A stretch of 64,000 nucleotides of DNA from Taeniopygia guttata (GCF_048771995.1 NC_133063.1:73210014-73274013), one strand, 5' to 3'. Counted from the first letter of the stretch, positions 38,807 to 51,048 are shown. The notes: generated from the sequence alone by a model not told the origin. Translations and numbers: made by a program.

Positions 38807-39894
38807 AATGAACCTACTTTTAGTTTGTGATCTCTCTTCTTGGTGTATCCAATAAATTTATGGGAATGAGCTGAAAACAAATATGCTTCAAATTCCAGTC
38901 ACCTATGCACTGCTGGATGTTAGGCTGCCCAAATTCCTTCCTCATGTGATGTGTGGAATATGGTTGTTTCTTCTGAAGTGGGTTATCCAGGCTTCTGTGA
39001 TGTGGGCAGCTCACCTTCTGCACTGCAGCTTTGTACAACTCCCTCGCCAAAAATCTGTGTGTCTTCGCTAAGAGAACTATGGGACATGCAGAGAACTGAA
39101 GGCAGATATTCTGAGCCCCAGACCTGCAGTCTAACCCACTGGGTTAGCATCCATCAGCCATCAAAACAAATGATCACATTCCACCTCTACAGGGCTCAAA
39201 TTTCTGTAGTGTCTACACTACATTTACATATCTTACACTTTATACTCACCAAAAAAGAGGACCCCCTTATGCCAGACAACAGACTGGATTTTGGGGGTTT
39301 GGGCCCCAGTTACAGGAAAGTCCAAGTTTCATGGAATAAAAATGAGGTCGGGAAGCATATCCTAAACAGCAAAATCATGCTGTATTTGGGAATAAATTAT
39401 TACTTGTGTTTGAAAGAGTTGTTACTTCCCAGCAGCACCCCTCCAGTTTATTTAATGTTTATCTCTCCGCAACTGACGTACAGTTTTTTGGCTTACTCCA
39501 TACAAAGCCTTTGCTGCACATGTCTCTTCTCACACTAATCCTTCAACAAAGCGAATGTTTTTGAGATAGGAAGTCTAATGAGAAAAATATTGTGAAACTA
39601 GAAGACATACAAAAAATGTCATGGCCAGTTTTTTTTCAGCTTAGCTTAGCATCATTTGGGTCAGACTAACACATCTTCCATCGTCCTCAAGCCTGATTAT
39701 TCAGCTTGAAGAATACAGGGTCAAATTTTCCCTCCAACTGCCCTTCCACATCAGTATTATTTTGGCTCATAAGAGTAAAAGATCAGACTAGAGGAGTGTT
39801 TGCATGTATTTGTTCATCTGTATTACCCTGTCGCCTCTTTAAATAAATTTATAAACTCAAAAATACTGTTTCACTCAGTTTATAAAATGACAAA

Positions 39895-39946
39895 ACATCA
39901 AGAAATACTTTTAGGAGCAACACATCAAGAAGTACTTTCAGGAGTC
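39895..39946 (+). repeat. Short tandem duplication, about 27 bp unit
   Basis: ACATCAAGAAATACTTTTAG GAG is repeated as ACATCAAGAAGTACTTTCAG GAG 27 bases later with two differences. It is in the intergenic region between ZDHHC21 and the distal NFIB exon. Confidence 0.85.
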
Positions 39947-41712
39947 TTAGGCACTAAAAATACTGGAGTGTATATTTTAAAATTACTTTCATGGGCAACT
40001 GGGAATAGATCCCAGTTTCCACATATTGAAAAGATCGCATGCACTCATACAAGCCTGGAAAGATTGCCATGGAAGTGATTTTTATTGCTGTTATTAGCAG
40101 AATCCGACTCTTGAGTTGAAACAGAAGATGCAAGGCCTGTACCACAAATCATCACCAAGTAGTTTGTGCCTCCTGATTCATGAAGTGACACAGTTGAGCT
40201 ATGTTAATAATTTCCTTGCAGACATAGCCACTGGTTTTTTCCTCTTGGGTTTACTAGTCTTGTAGTGATCTTCCCAGGTGTCTAACTTCCTTATACTTCT
40301 AAAACTGAGACTACTGGTTGCACCACACCCAGCAGCTTTTTTATTGCTCTCTAAATGTTTTCCCTGTGGCCATTTATGCACTTCTTTTTACATCTTTAAA
40401 GTATCTCACAGACCAAAGTGTGTGAAATTTTTCTGCATCAAAATCTGATATAAATTCCCATGTACACAAAACAGAAGGGCTGCTGATTCAGAATGATTTC
40501 CCTCTCTTAAAAACTGTTACAAGGATGAACAATCTAAAAAAAAAAAATACAATCCAAATATTAAAAACCCCCAAACTCTATTTCTGTAATTTGAAAAATG
40601 GCAATTTATATAGATCTTAGTTAATACCTACACCAGAGGTTCCTAGTCTGGCTGTAACTATAGGCAAGAAAATTAAACAATGCTTTAATTAGTGTTGTAT
40701 ATCAACATTAGTTGGTAGGCTACTTCTAATAGAGAAAGTTTTCAATATTTCCACCAACATTCATCTCTTCTCTTAAAAGCAAACAACAAAGCTCAGATAG
40801 TAAGGACCTCACCAACTACTCAGCAATTTTTCACAGTTCATTTTTTCAAAACAATCATTTGGGGTTGTAGCTTTTTCACTTGTTACAATAAAAAAATATA
40901 CAGAAGTGAGAATAAATTATAACATAATTAGAAAAATCTGCAAACAGATCTAAAAATATTAGTAAACAATTTACACAATTTTAAATCAATGTAAATAAAA
41001 TTCAGTGAAGAGAAAAAGACTTTTAATTTGTTTTATTTAAAAATAAGATTTCATAAAAATACAGAACAAAAAAATTCTCAGTAGGAATGAAAAAAAATAA
41101 ACTGTAATTTTAATCAATTTTAAAAATAAAAAAAAAATTACATGAATGAAATTAACAAAGATAATTTTTTTTAAAATACATTGTTTAACAGCTGAACACA
41201 CTCATGCATTTTCAGATTTGATTAAAAGAATACCAGAGTAAGCTTTCTTGTTCTGCTATTATTCAGTCATTCACCTCGTACATTACCATTCAGGCATAAC
41301 CAGTGTTAGACCTCATAATTTTCATTCAGCATTATTTGAAAACAGTCAAGATCAAACTAAGAACAAATGAATAAAACTCAATCACATGCCCACATTTCAG
41401 GTACAAAATTCAGAATGCTAGTTCATAAAAATCAGTACTGTTTTTCTGCCTGTTAAAAAGACAGAGTGATAATTTTCTGTCTGAAGACTACTGTGATATA
41501 CATGCAGATATGAGTCCTGGGAATGAGCATTGAAATACCCAGAAGTGCACAAAAGTTAAAATTCCTATTTTCTAACTTGAAAACCACTGTAAATGTTAAG
41601 TTATTCTTACAGTTATACAGTTGATACTTGGACGGCCCTTGCTGCTACAACAGACTTTAACCACTCTGCCATAGCCTGGCCAAGACACAAGATGCCACTG
41701 GATAATTTCAGC

Positions 41713-41740
41713 AGAACTGAAATCCTAGGATTTCAGTTCT
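41713..41740. repeat. Perfect 28-bp palindrome centred on CCTAGG
   Basis: AGAACTGAAATCCT is followed directly by its exact reverse complement AGGATTTCAGTTCT. There is no spacer. It lies downstream of ZDHHC21, in the intergenic region or a long 3' UTR. Confidence 0.95.
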
Positions 41741-42218
41741 CAATCCTATGCAGTCCACAAATACAAGTATTTCAATGCCTACCAAGGGCAAATACTCAGC
41801 CACCGAGACAGTAGTACAAAAATCTTTTGAGGAACATTTTCTAAGTATCCAGTCACGTATTATGTTACCTAAATATGGACAGTGTGTTTAGAAATACCTG
41901 TTCTTCCCAAAAGCAGTTCCTAGCAGCATTCAGTATCACACTGTTACTTTTGAGATCCTAATACTTCAACTAATTTAGAATTAGATTCAACTTATTAGTG
42001 AGAGAAAATCACCTCCCTCAACCTCTTGGCTGCACTTCTTAGGATGTCTGCTGTGCTGAAAGCACATATTACCAGGTTGTGTAGAGCTTCTCATAAACCA
42101 AACATGATCACATGAACAATGAAATATCCTGGATTCTGAATGCAAACAACAATGTGATCTGTCATGATCTGCTGGTTTGGGAATAAGTAATTTTCTTCAG
42201 GGTAGCTAATGCAGGGCT

Positions 42219-42760
42219 GTGTTTTCGATCTGTGCTGGGAAGAGTGTTGATAGCACAGGAATACTTTCCTTACAGCTGAGCCACAAGGAAACATGGCCCT
42301 GTTTTCCTACTTACACCATCCCATCAGGGCGGCTGGGAGTGCACAAGGAGTTAAGAGGGGACACAGCTGGGACAGCTGGGACCCCAACTGACTCCAGGGA
42401 TATTCCAAAGCACAAGGTGTCACACTCAGCAAATAGAACTGGGGGAAGGAGGAACACATGAATGTTTGGAGTGATGGTGTTTGTTTTCCCCACTCACCGT
42501 CATGGGTGGTGCAGCCCTGCTTTCCTACAGCTGGCTGAACACCTGCCTGACCACGGAAAGCATTAAATTAAGTCTTTATTTTGCTTTGCTTGCCTGTATG
42601 GCTTTTGGTTTACCTATCAAACCTATAGATTGTCTTTATCTTGACCCAAGAGTTTCACATGTTTACTTTTCCAATTCTCCCCCTCATCCTGCTCTGGGGG
42701 AAGAGTCGACTGAGTGGCTTTGTGGTGCTTAATTGCTGGCTGGGGTTAAACCAAGATACA
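42219..42760 (+). mobile_element. Avian endogenous-retrovirus LTR (solo), about 540 bp
   Basis: Several words match a second avian LTR family that I recognise: GGACACAGCTGGGACAGCTG, GGATATTCCAAAGCACAAGG, CAGCCCTGCTTTCCTACAGC, GGCTGAACACCTGCCTGACC and TTTACCTATCAAACC. It also has the 3' end GGTGCTTAATTGCTGGCTGG followed by GGTTAAACCAAGATACA. A canonical AATAAA is absent; TATTAA-type or TATCAAAC sequences occupy its usual place. It is in plus orientation, in the region downstream of ZDHHC21. If the ZDHHC21 3' UTR reaches this far it would cross the LTR in antisense. No flanking internal retroviral sequence was recognised, and the ends are approximate. Confidence 0.8.
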
Positions 42761-45582
42761 TGACATTCCACTTGGTGTTTTATTAACCATGTATTTATAA
42801 ACCAGTGAATTAAAGTAATTCTCAGGAATATCTGAAGAACAGCTCAGAACATATTTTAAAAGTTATGTCTATTAATAAAGACAGATACATAGAAAATTTA
42901 TTCTTAAAGTTTCATGTATATGAGAATTCAAGACTCATAACTCCTCCTTCAAGACTGAAAATGATTGTGTACCTGAACTACTAGAACAGCTATATGATAG
43001 AACCTCTCCTTCAAAGGAACAGAGCAGAGGACAGATTCACAGATATCATTTAATACATTATGTTTTATTTTAGACATCAGCATTTTTAAAATGAAATCTC
43101 AAATCTCTGATTATGAGAAGATAGCAAGTTAACAATTTTTGGTCAGAAGCTATCCCACACTGCATATAAACTAGCTACTTTCAAATATTTTCTGGGAGGA
43201 ATTCATTGGTTCTTCAAGTTCTCTTTGTGCCTTTCAGGAAATCAAATATTGCCAAGTCAGAAGATAATATTCACTTTCCTCAAAAAAGTATATGTTGTTC
43301 TGATATTGTATTAGCATGAAATTTAGTAACGCTGCCCATAAGTTATTTTAAATGCATGAAAATGACAAACACTAAGTAATCCTAAAAATGCAGTTTCTAT
43401 AAAAAACTAAGAATCCTAAGGAACACTTGGAGGGAAAGAAGGCAATGGCTCAAAGGATTCAAGAATTTCAAGGTCTGAAGGATTATAAATAAATAAAGGT
43501 TGATAAAAGTCTGATTTTTCCTGATGGAACAACTCATTCTGAAAATTAGTTTCAGAAACATCATTTGGAGAAACTAATAACATGATAGGGTCCTTCAATT
43601 AAATTGAGAAAAAAAATATTACTTTTACCATTTTAGATGCCTCTCATTCAAAGAATAAAGTTTACTACCTATTAAAATATCAAGACTCTCCAAATTCCCC
43701 ACTCTGTCCCTCAAATACTTAGAAAAGGGACAAAAATGAACTAATAGTCTTAATCATGTTGCAAATTACTTCCTCATGATGAGTATTATCAGTTTTAATG
43801 ACTAGGAAACTGAGAAAAAGTAGATTTGAGAACTTGTGATAATTTGTGAAATTATCACTTTTGTTTCAGAATCAGGAAAGATTTTCATAGACATCACTTG
43901 CTGGAAAGTGTAACTGATACTCCACCCTGAAACAGTAATACTGGGAAGCAGAACACACAATTATATGCACCATGATAAATATATTAAAAATAGTTAAACT
44001 CTTGGTTCTCTTTCTGAATAAGGTTCAGAACTGTACAATCTGCTCTGATAATTGATTAGCATTAAAAACCTTGTACAATGTTTTTCTTATGAAACATTTA
44101 AATATTGGCATGAGAAATGAAATATTATTTCCCTGTAAATATTATTTCCAGAGACTAAAACAGTGGGGAGAAGGAAAAGAAAATAATAGAGCCATTACTT
44201 TATTATGTATATTCACATTACTTTCAATTTCAAGCACTGCTCCAGTCTTCTCATCCATTTCTTTGAGCTTCTTTTTGTTTAAATATTGATGACAATATGC
44301 CAATACCACTTGAAAAGAAGTCTAACCCCACTACAACTGGCATGAGGAAAAAAAGGAAAATGGCTGAACATTAGCCTTGACATTTAAATTAACAGAACAT
44401 TGCACCTAACTTTTAATAGGACAAAAGAAGTAAAGTTAGATCAAACGTTAAACATTTACAAAAGTTTAAAGTTCAAGTGATTTTTAAGATGTACTTTTCG
44501 GAACTTTCAGTGGATCATCAAAATCTGTAAATTCAATAAAGGGACACCTAACAGTGGCAGTAACTGTACTAAGACTTTAAGAGAGTTGGGCTAAAATGTT
44601 TTGCAAACACCAGTCATGAAAAATCTTACCCTTCTTTTCTGAAAACTGTTCAAAAATAAACTATTACTTTCTGCAAAATCTACATGTATAAATCCTTTGT
44701 GTCTTTTATTGTGTCCTGCTGCACCGCTGCTATTTAAGGTGGACCCTAGGCCTGTTAGACTATTCAAAACACACAGCAAGCAGCATAATTGGAAACCTTG
44801 AGCTGTGAATTTCTCCTAGAAATCCACAGTAGTTTTCACAATCATCTGAAGTTAATATTTGTATAGATACAGAGGGCTAAAGTAAGTACATAACTTTTCG
44901 AGATGCAAGAAGACCGAGCTGGTACTTTGGAAATAGTTATCATTTTACCAGATCTGAAAGACACTTTCTTTGGTTAACTACTTCCATACTTAAGAATAAC
45001 AACAACGTATCTACAGCAACATAGTACCCTATTAAACGTGCTTATATACTTCAGTGTTCGTATTAATAGCAAATCTACATTTATGTATAAATATTTTAAT
45101 TACTTTTATTTTAAATATACAAACACTTAGACTAATTCCAGCCAATCAAGACTAAAGAAAAGTAAATATAAAATTTTTAACTTTATTCACAATATACTCT
45201 TCTTTATGATACATTATGCTAACTAACTACATCTATATTTTTTAAAAGTAATTATTCTAGTATTTGCACCATAAAACCTCTTTGTTGATTATTGCTAATT
45301 CAAATCCTTGGGATTTAGGGAAAACATGCTTTGTATCTGCATAGTTTACCCTGAAATATTTAATCCCTCTCACTTACATAAAGACATGAACACTTTTCAC
45401 TAACATTATATCTAGGCCAGAAGACAACTGTAAGCTGTTCTCTATGTAAACACACACATTTATGTGCCTCTACAAATCCTCTCTGAGAAAGGTTTAGGAA
45501 GTCCTCTGCTTCAGCTTTAAATGTTACCTTTTATAGTGCAGTGCTGCAGGATTACTTTTGCATATCATAAATAACTGGCAGA

Positions 45583-45665
45583 ATCACGGAATTTTAAACA
45601 TATGCAGCAGGAAAAAAAGACGTTACTATTATCCAGTCAGACCTACTGATAAAAACCCTAAAAAA
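45583..45665 (-). mobile_element. Possible very old CR1-like 3' fragment
   Basis: CAGAATCACGGAATTTTAAA followed, 40 bases later, by TTATCCAGTCAGACCTACTG is reminiscent of old CR1 3' ends (AGAATCACAGAAT ... ATC.AGTC.GACCTCCTG). It lies in the presumed ZDHHC21 3' UTR. The match is short and could be chance. Confidence 0.25.
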
Positions 45666-45743
45666 AAATTTCAAGGCAGAATAAGACACTTAGTGAGAAA
45701 TCTAACCATCAATATAAACTTCAGTGCTTTCTACACAAAAATT

Positions 45744-45780
45744 AAAACAAAAACAAAAACAAAAAAAAAAAAAAAAAAAA
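45744..45780 (+). repeat. A-rich tract, (AAAAAC)n then A19
   Basis: AAACAAAAACAAAAAC is followed by nineteen A residues, within the presumed ZDHHC21 3' UTR. No transposon could be attached to it on either side with confidence. Confidence 0.85.
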
Positions 45781-46075
45781 GAGTCAGTATCAAATTGGAG
45801 GAAGACTACATTTCAGTTGCTTACTTCTGGTATTAACCTCGAAGACAAAAGGATTCTCTTTGGAAAGCTAATTTTAAAGTAAATAAGCCTGAAGTTAATT
45901 TACTTGCATTAATTTCAGAATAAAATCAAGACCATAACTAAAATAATGCCCAGGGCACACTATGATGCCGACGACTGGATTTTAATTGACTTGAAGACTG
46001 TCATAGTCCTATTATCATAAAACCTGTAATGCACTTCCAGCATGGAGGACCCATCTGTGCCCACCATCCATCTGT

Positions 46076-46208
46076 TTAGACGTGATTGGCAAAGTGGTAG
46101 GGAACTCGCAGTGGTTGCCTCCGCCTGAAAGGAATGAACCACAGGATCTTCCAGTGAGTGCCAAAAACTTCTGAGAAGGTCTGCTGCCATGGCTTTCGGG
46201 GTCTCGAT
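46076..46208 (-). CDS. ZDHHC21: ZDHHC21 terminal coding exon (C-terminus and stop)
   Basis: On the minus strand a pyrimidine-rich acceptor ending TTCTGTAG (46214-46209) is followed by a frame reading SRPRKPWQQTFSEVFGT, then HWKILWFIPF, and ending HFANHV with TAA at 46078-46076. This matches the C-terminus of palmitoyltransferase ZDHHC21 as I recall it, with two differences in the recalled sequence (R to H after FGT; Q to R after PFR). The first base completes an Ile codon split with the preceding exon (AT|A). ZDHHC21 is a Golgi/plasma-membrane protein S-acyltransferase. This exon holds the conserved EVFG C-terminal motif typical of DHHC enzymes. It also retains the Phe in QQTF, which by counting from the C-terminus corresponds to Phe233, the residue deleted in the mouse 'depilated' allele (from memory). 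The other two frames here are also open but have no matching family. Confidence 0.96.
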
Positions 46209-46702
46209 CTACAGAAGACAGCATTATTAGTGAAAGACAGCATGCCCACAGTGCACTTCAGTCAGCTACAACAATGTAGGCTGGCTGGGGATCCAATACT
46301 GGACTCTGATGAATTGTGTCCAAGCATCACAAATACAACTTTTATTTCATTATGACACGCAGCTGAGACTTAGCTTCAGAAAACAGGAACTATCTGCCTC
46401 ATCAATCAAACAAAGGCACCTTTTGAAGCACAGAAGACCTCAATATTAATTAAATGTATGTCAAAACACTGCAGAAAGTATCTTTTGATCTGTACTTTTG
46501 AAAAGAAAATATAGTTCTGCTGGCTTTGGGTAGGGAAAGAAAGGGAACAACACGTGGCTATTTTGTGTACAACCACTATTAAAAGATTAGTGAGGTGCTG
46601 CTACTAAGATGGGAAGCACAGAGCACAGTACCATGTAAAATCATCTTAACAAACAGCTATTCCCTTAGCATTTCAGCAATGTAGGAATTTTACAGAACTT
46701 AC
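46209..46702 (-). other. ZDHHC21: ZDHHC21 last intron, 494 bp
   Basis: Bounded by the GTAAGT donor at 46702 and the TTCTGTAG acceptor at 46209. I see no repeat or RNA gene in it. A TTTATT at about 46340 is inside the intron and is not a polyadenylation signal of the mature transcript. Confidence 0.9.
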
Positions 46703-46746
46703 ATGTCTTCACAACAATTTGACATTTTTTCTATACTTGTAGTGTC
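46703..46746 (-). CDS. ZDHHC21: ZDHHC21 penultimate exon, 44 bp
   Basis: On the minus strand a strong acceptor (a T-rich tract followed by CTCTTTAACAG) precedes 44 bases reading DTTSIEKMSNCCED plus two bases, then GTAAGTTCTG as donor. The peptide matches the segment between transmembrane helix 4 and the C-terminal tail of ZDHHC21. The TTSIE sequence sits where DHHC enzymes carry the TTxE motif. The CC pair is a cytoplasmic cysteine pair. Phase is 0 at the start and 2 at the end, which joins correctly to both flanking exons. The intron to the terminal exon is 494 bp (46209-46702); the intron on the other side is about 13.9 kb. Confidence 0.96.
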
Positions 46747-49111
46747 CTGTTAAAGAGGAAAAAAAAACACAATGAAAAAGTATTTATTTACATTCATAAT
46801 TTTTAAAATGTCATTATGAAAGAATGCAATGGAACAAATTATTAATCTATACTGTTTTGACACTAGTTCAGTACACTGCATATTGCATATATGCCATAAT
46901 TTTAGATTAATGTGAGATTACACATATATATTTTAACTCAGGCTGTTAAATTATTTTTACAGGCATGATATGAAACTATACTGCATAGTTTGACCAAAAT
47001 ACCAAAGAATGCCAACAAAAACTTATAGCATTATTACAGCTAAAATTAATTCAGATATTACAATTAATACACAGGACATTTAGAAGCAATGTTATAAGGT
47101 CCACTCTTGCCATACTTTCCACGAGCACTCATTCCAGATTTGGACTATCCCACTGAGATAACCACAAAGCTAGTAAAATGCAGTCATTAACAGATGTAGT
47201 ATTTTGAAAAGCAGGAGCTAGTCAGAAGTTTTTTTAAAATCATTAGCTTCATGAGTATTATAATGCAAACAGCACAACTGAAAATGTAACATGGGTTTCT
47301 ACAGTTCCTATAATTAAGTATAAATATAAAAATCGTTCTCTTAAAATATAAAAGCTAAATAATGTGCAGAGTGAAGGCAACCATGCAGCTAACAGCAACT
47401 TAAATTCATACTTTAATTATAAAACATTAAGGAAAGTAGCTTAGATCATCCCCAAACAAAACTTTTAGAATTACCAATAGTGTGTTTTTCTCACTTTTCC
47501 CTACAGATGTCACAAAAAGCTTCCTTTGTGAGTATCATATAGGAGGTTGCAATACACATTTATAGTACATTACATCCCAAAATCACTCGTGAAGTTCAAA
47601 ACAAAATCAATTGAAATATTCTTCATTATTTCAACTCCTTTTCATTGGTAGTTTGGTATTTCTTTTGGTATATACTTTTCACTGATTCAAGTACACACAT
47701 AATGCACCTGCCAAATTACAGTAGAATTTGAATAAGACCAAGAGTTAATCTCAATTGTCCCAACCACATACAAACAGAAAGATTGTGGTTTATTAATTAG
47801 GCTGCAACTTCATCATCATCTGGAAACATTACCTAGCACTAAAAACCACACTTGATCCTGCATGCAATTCAGTGCAGGCATTGCTGGGACTCTGCCCTTA
47901 TCTTTAATACAGTTTATGGGGGGAAGGGCGCAATATGAGTGGGAAATAACATACAGGAAGCTGATTTCCTGCTCCATCAGACATGGGTGGCCCCAACTCC
48001 CTTGCCAATTTTTTCTATTCTACTTCCCAGCTCTGAAGAGTTTTGGAACAGAATCCCTTACCACACACTAAACAGCAAAAATCTTAATTCTGTCCATGAC
48101 CTATCCATCTGAATTCCAGATGCACTACAGCAAAGGAGAGAAGATCTCTTTTCTCATGCCAATCCACCAGGATGCACAAGTTCTTGCCCAGAAGCTTGTT
48201 TAGAGAAGGCATGCCTGGTCAAGGTTATATAAACCAAGCTGGCCCCATTGTTAGGTGGGTTTAAACACTCACTCAGCAGTGATGGAGGAAAGGACTGAAG
48301 ACAACAAACTGCAAACTGCTTGTTGTTTTGATTCCCACATATAAACTGCTGCTCCTCTCACATTATGGGCCTGTCTTCCCTCTCCTGCCACAAGCATGGC
48401 ATTGCAAAAGTCATTCTCCTCGTTAGGGCAGGACCTGACTTCACAGCCAAGGAACACTTTGCTTCCTTGGACTGGCTTTTTATTCAGCTTTTGTCAGAGA
48501 AAACACCATCTTTGCCTACGACAAAAATTCAGATGTGGCTTTTTGAATAAAAAGGACTAAGTGAACAAGAGATTACTTCCATGGCATTTCAGCAAGGTGT
48601 TAACAGCATCTTCATGAGATGCTATAGCTCCTTCTGTAACTGCAAAAATATCTCAGTTCTAGGAATTATTCTCTGGTCAACTCAAAGCTGTTTATCAAAT
48701 AGTACAAAATAATACTGGCATATTTGAAAGCAATAATGGCAAATGGTCTTTCGTAAAGCAGTAACATGCTACTCCAGACTCTAAACGGACTTGTAGCTAT
48801 GGAATACTTATTCTAACATTTCAAAAGAGGGGCCTTTAAACCAGCTTCAGGTGCAGAAGTAACATCACCAAATACCTTAAACATAGATTTCTGCTGTATT
48901 TCTACACATTGCTTATTCATTAATACACTTGTACTGCTACCTAAAATTCTGTGTTTGAGATTTTTTGGGAGGAAAATCACAGACTGGAAACTGGAGATTG
49001 CATTTCAATTTAAGCGCTGTCATGGCACATTATCAAGACCTGAAAGGTCTGCTGCCCTCCAAACTGTAACCTGGTAAATTAACTAAGTTAAAGTACCAAA
49101 CCAGGAACTAA

Positions 49112-49202
49112 CTTCCTTCCTTTCCTCCCTTCCCTCTCCTCTCTTCCCTTTGCTCCCTTCCCTCCCTCCCTCCCTCCCTCCCTCCCTCCCTTCCCTTCCT
49201 TC
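49112..49202 (+). repeat. Polypyrimidine tract with (CCCT)n core
   Basis: About 90 bases of C and T broken by a single G near 49152. The core at about 49159-49190 is a regular CCCT tetramer. In the ZDHHC21 transcript (minus strand) it is a purine AGGG tract. Mirror-symmetric polypurine/polypyrimidine DNA can form triplex structures, and the AGGG strand can form G-quadruplexes. Confidence 0.95.
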
Positions 49203-49710
49203 ATTGCCTGCTTGATTCCTTCCTCCTTCCCCTTACCTTAAAATGCCAACAAATTCCAAAATGACAACTTCAGATTACTTTTGCTTTACAATAAAGAAAT
49301 TGGGGCTGAGCAGCGAGTCCTTTGCCTCTTGGATACTTCTTCAACATTAAAAAAATTTTAGAGCCACATTTTTAAGCTGCAAACTAGCAAAGAAACATTG
49401 CTCTGAAGTTTACCTGCTTAACAAGTACTAGTGACTGAACTTAAGAAACAAAGTACCTTCCCTCCCCCAACACTGCTGCCAAACAGGCTCACTTAAAATG
49501 TACTTTCATTTGAGAGTGAACCAATTTACCTTTTCACATGAAAGTGAAACTTCACAGCACCCCAGGAAAGTCAGTAGCCCTTCTGAAGACAGGAGATGAA
49601 GGAAAAGGAGAGTACCACAGTTGAGTTACGACCTGTTATTTAAGGCTTCCTTCTCAGACATGAACTTTTTTTCTTTTGGAGACAAAGGACCAGAATAACC
49701 ATTATTCTTC

Positions 49711-49776
49711 TGAATGAAAAGGTGATCTGCTCATTAACAGTAGTCTGCTGAATGAAAAGGTGGTCTGCTTATTAAC
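49711..49776 (+). repeat. Short tandem duplication, about 37 bp unit
   Basis: CTGAATGAAAAGGTGATCTG and CTCATTAACA (first copy) are followed by CTGAATGAAAAGGTGGTCTG and CTTATTAACA (second copy). The two copies differ at two positions in 30. It lies in the large ZDHHC21 intron. Confidence 0.9.
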
Positions 49777-51048
49777 ATAAATGTCTTCCAACCAGAGTAT
49801 CATCTCTCTTATTCATTTGATGTATACCAAGGTTTTGCTACAACATTGGAATTACTGTGTTCAGCCTAAGAGGCTTTGGCTGTCTGCATCTACTATCAGC
49901 TTGGATTACTATTAATACAAATAGAACTCTGCTAAGATTTTTTTTCCAGACCCAAAGCTAATGCTAATAATGTTAAAATCTTTTTTGAGCACTGGCACTC
50001 ATTCGAAAGTTTAAAATAACTTGGTATGAGCAAACATCACATACTTATGGTGTCCTTGTAATTGCTAAAAATACCTTGAAATTTTCAATTGAATACAAGA
50101 CGAAATTCACAAACACAACTAATTAATTTGACATGATGGATCATCTGGATTCCCAAAGTCATCATCCCAAATGGCAATAAAAATAGCTCCTACACCTTAT
50201 TTAGAGATACATACCAAATCATAACCATCTTAAAGCAACTAAATGAAAAAAAAAAATCACACCTTAGTGAGACAGGAAGAAGAAATCAGAGGAAATAAAC
50301 ACAGGAATAGGAAAAGGGCAAAGTGTTCTGATTCTGCTGAGGGGAGAAAAAATGTGGGATGTTTTTCACTCTTGAGGATATACTACAAATCTGTAAGAGA
50401 AGTTTGCTTACTCTAAATTAAGATAGCTACTGCCACAGCTAAGACAGCTAGAAAAGGAAGGAGAAGAATGGAGAGAAAGAGACATATGTAAAAGCACTGA
50501 CTGAGTTCTGCAAACCATCCTCAGATTCACTCACAAATGAATGCACCCACATTAGTTCCAAAGAGAACTGCACCTTTCACATCTACGCTTCTATTTAGCA
50601 TAACCAACTGCCAAAAAAAAATCAGAAAGATCACATGCACTGTTTAACAAATTGTCCTATAGGATAGGGTTTTTTTCATGAACTAATAAATCATGAAAAA
50701 GGCACACACAAAGGATATTTTTCATTTACTGATTCATGTTTTCCAAAGTATAAACCGTAATTTGTAACTTACAGGACTAACTCCAAAGGATGCAGCTCCA
50801 ATGCCTGGTTCAGTTTTTCTTTTGTGTTTGCTTAAAGTGTCATACAATCATTACAGCTTTATTAAATACTTGCAGTAGTAGAATGTAAGTATTCTATGCC
50901 ATGCTTTTAGTATTTCATATGTTCACTGTAGGGGAATCAGCAGAAAAGTATGATGAAGCAGAAAAAGAGAAAACAAAACTTGCAAGCCTTCCTGATTTGC
51001 AGCCTTTGCTTTTACCTGAAAGTTGAAGACAACACATACTTTATATAA

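Larger units (their letters stand above)
29451..45181. other. Intergenic region between ZDHHC21 and the distal NFIB promoter
   Basis: No exon, RNA gene or coding frame with convincing context was found. The longest open frame (38951-39538 plus, 195 codons) has no recognisable domain. Named contents are the ACT repeat, two LTRs, small duplications and palindromes, listed separately. The stretches 30200-34660, 36060-42210 and 42770-45180 are otherwise unique-looking, AT-rich DNA. The right part may be transcribed as a long ZDHHC21 3' UTR. Confidence 0.6.
45182..46075 (-). other. ZDHHC21: ZDHHC21 3' UTR, extent uncertain
   Basis: Sequence follows the ZDHHC21 stop codon in the direction of transcription. 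The nearest canonical AATAAA signals on the minus strand are at 45182-45187 and 45105-45110, roughly 0.9 kb downstream of the stop. Others occur farther left (for example near 44706, 44201 and 43063), so the UTR may be several kilobases longer. The interval includes the A-rich tract at 45744-45780, which would be a U-rich tract in the mRNA. No end can be fixed without transcript data. Confidence 0.5.

Noticed and set aside
38951..39538. 195-codon open frame on the plus strand, the longest in the window
   Set aside because: No recognisable domain, no splice or promoter context, and a composition typical of translated noncoding DNA; judged a chance frame.
45960..46190. Minus-strand frame of 76 codons overlapping the last ZDHHC21 exon
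   Set aside because: Same DNA read one base out of phase with the split Ile codon of the spliced transcript; not coding.
46015..46224. Minus-strand frame of 69 codons overlapping the last ZDHHC21 exon
   Set aside because: Its start lies in the intron and its peptide matches nothing; the correct frame is the one ending HFANHV.
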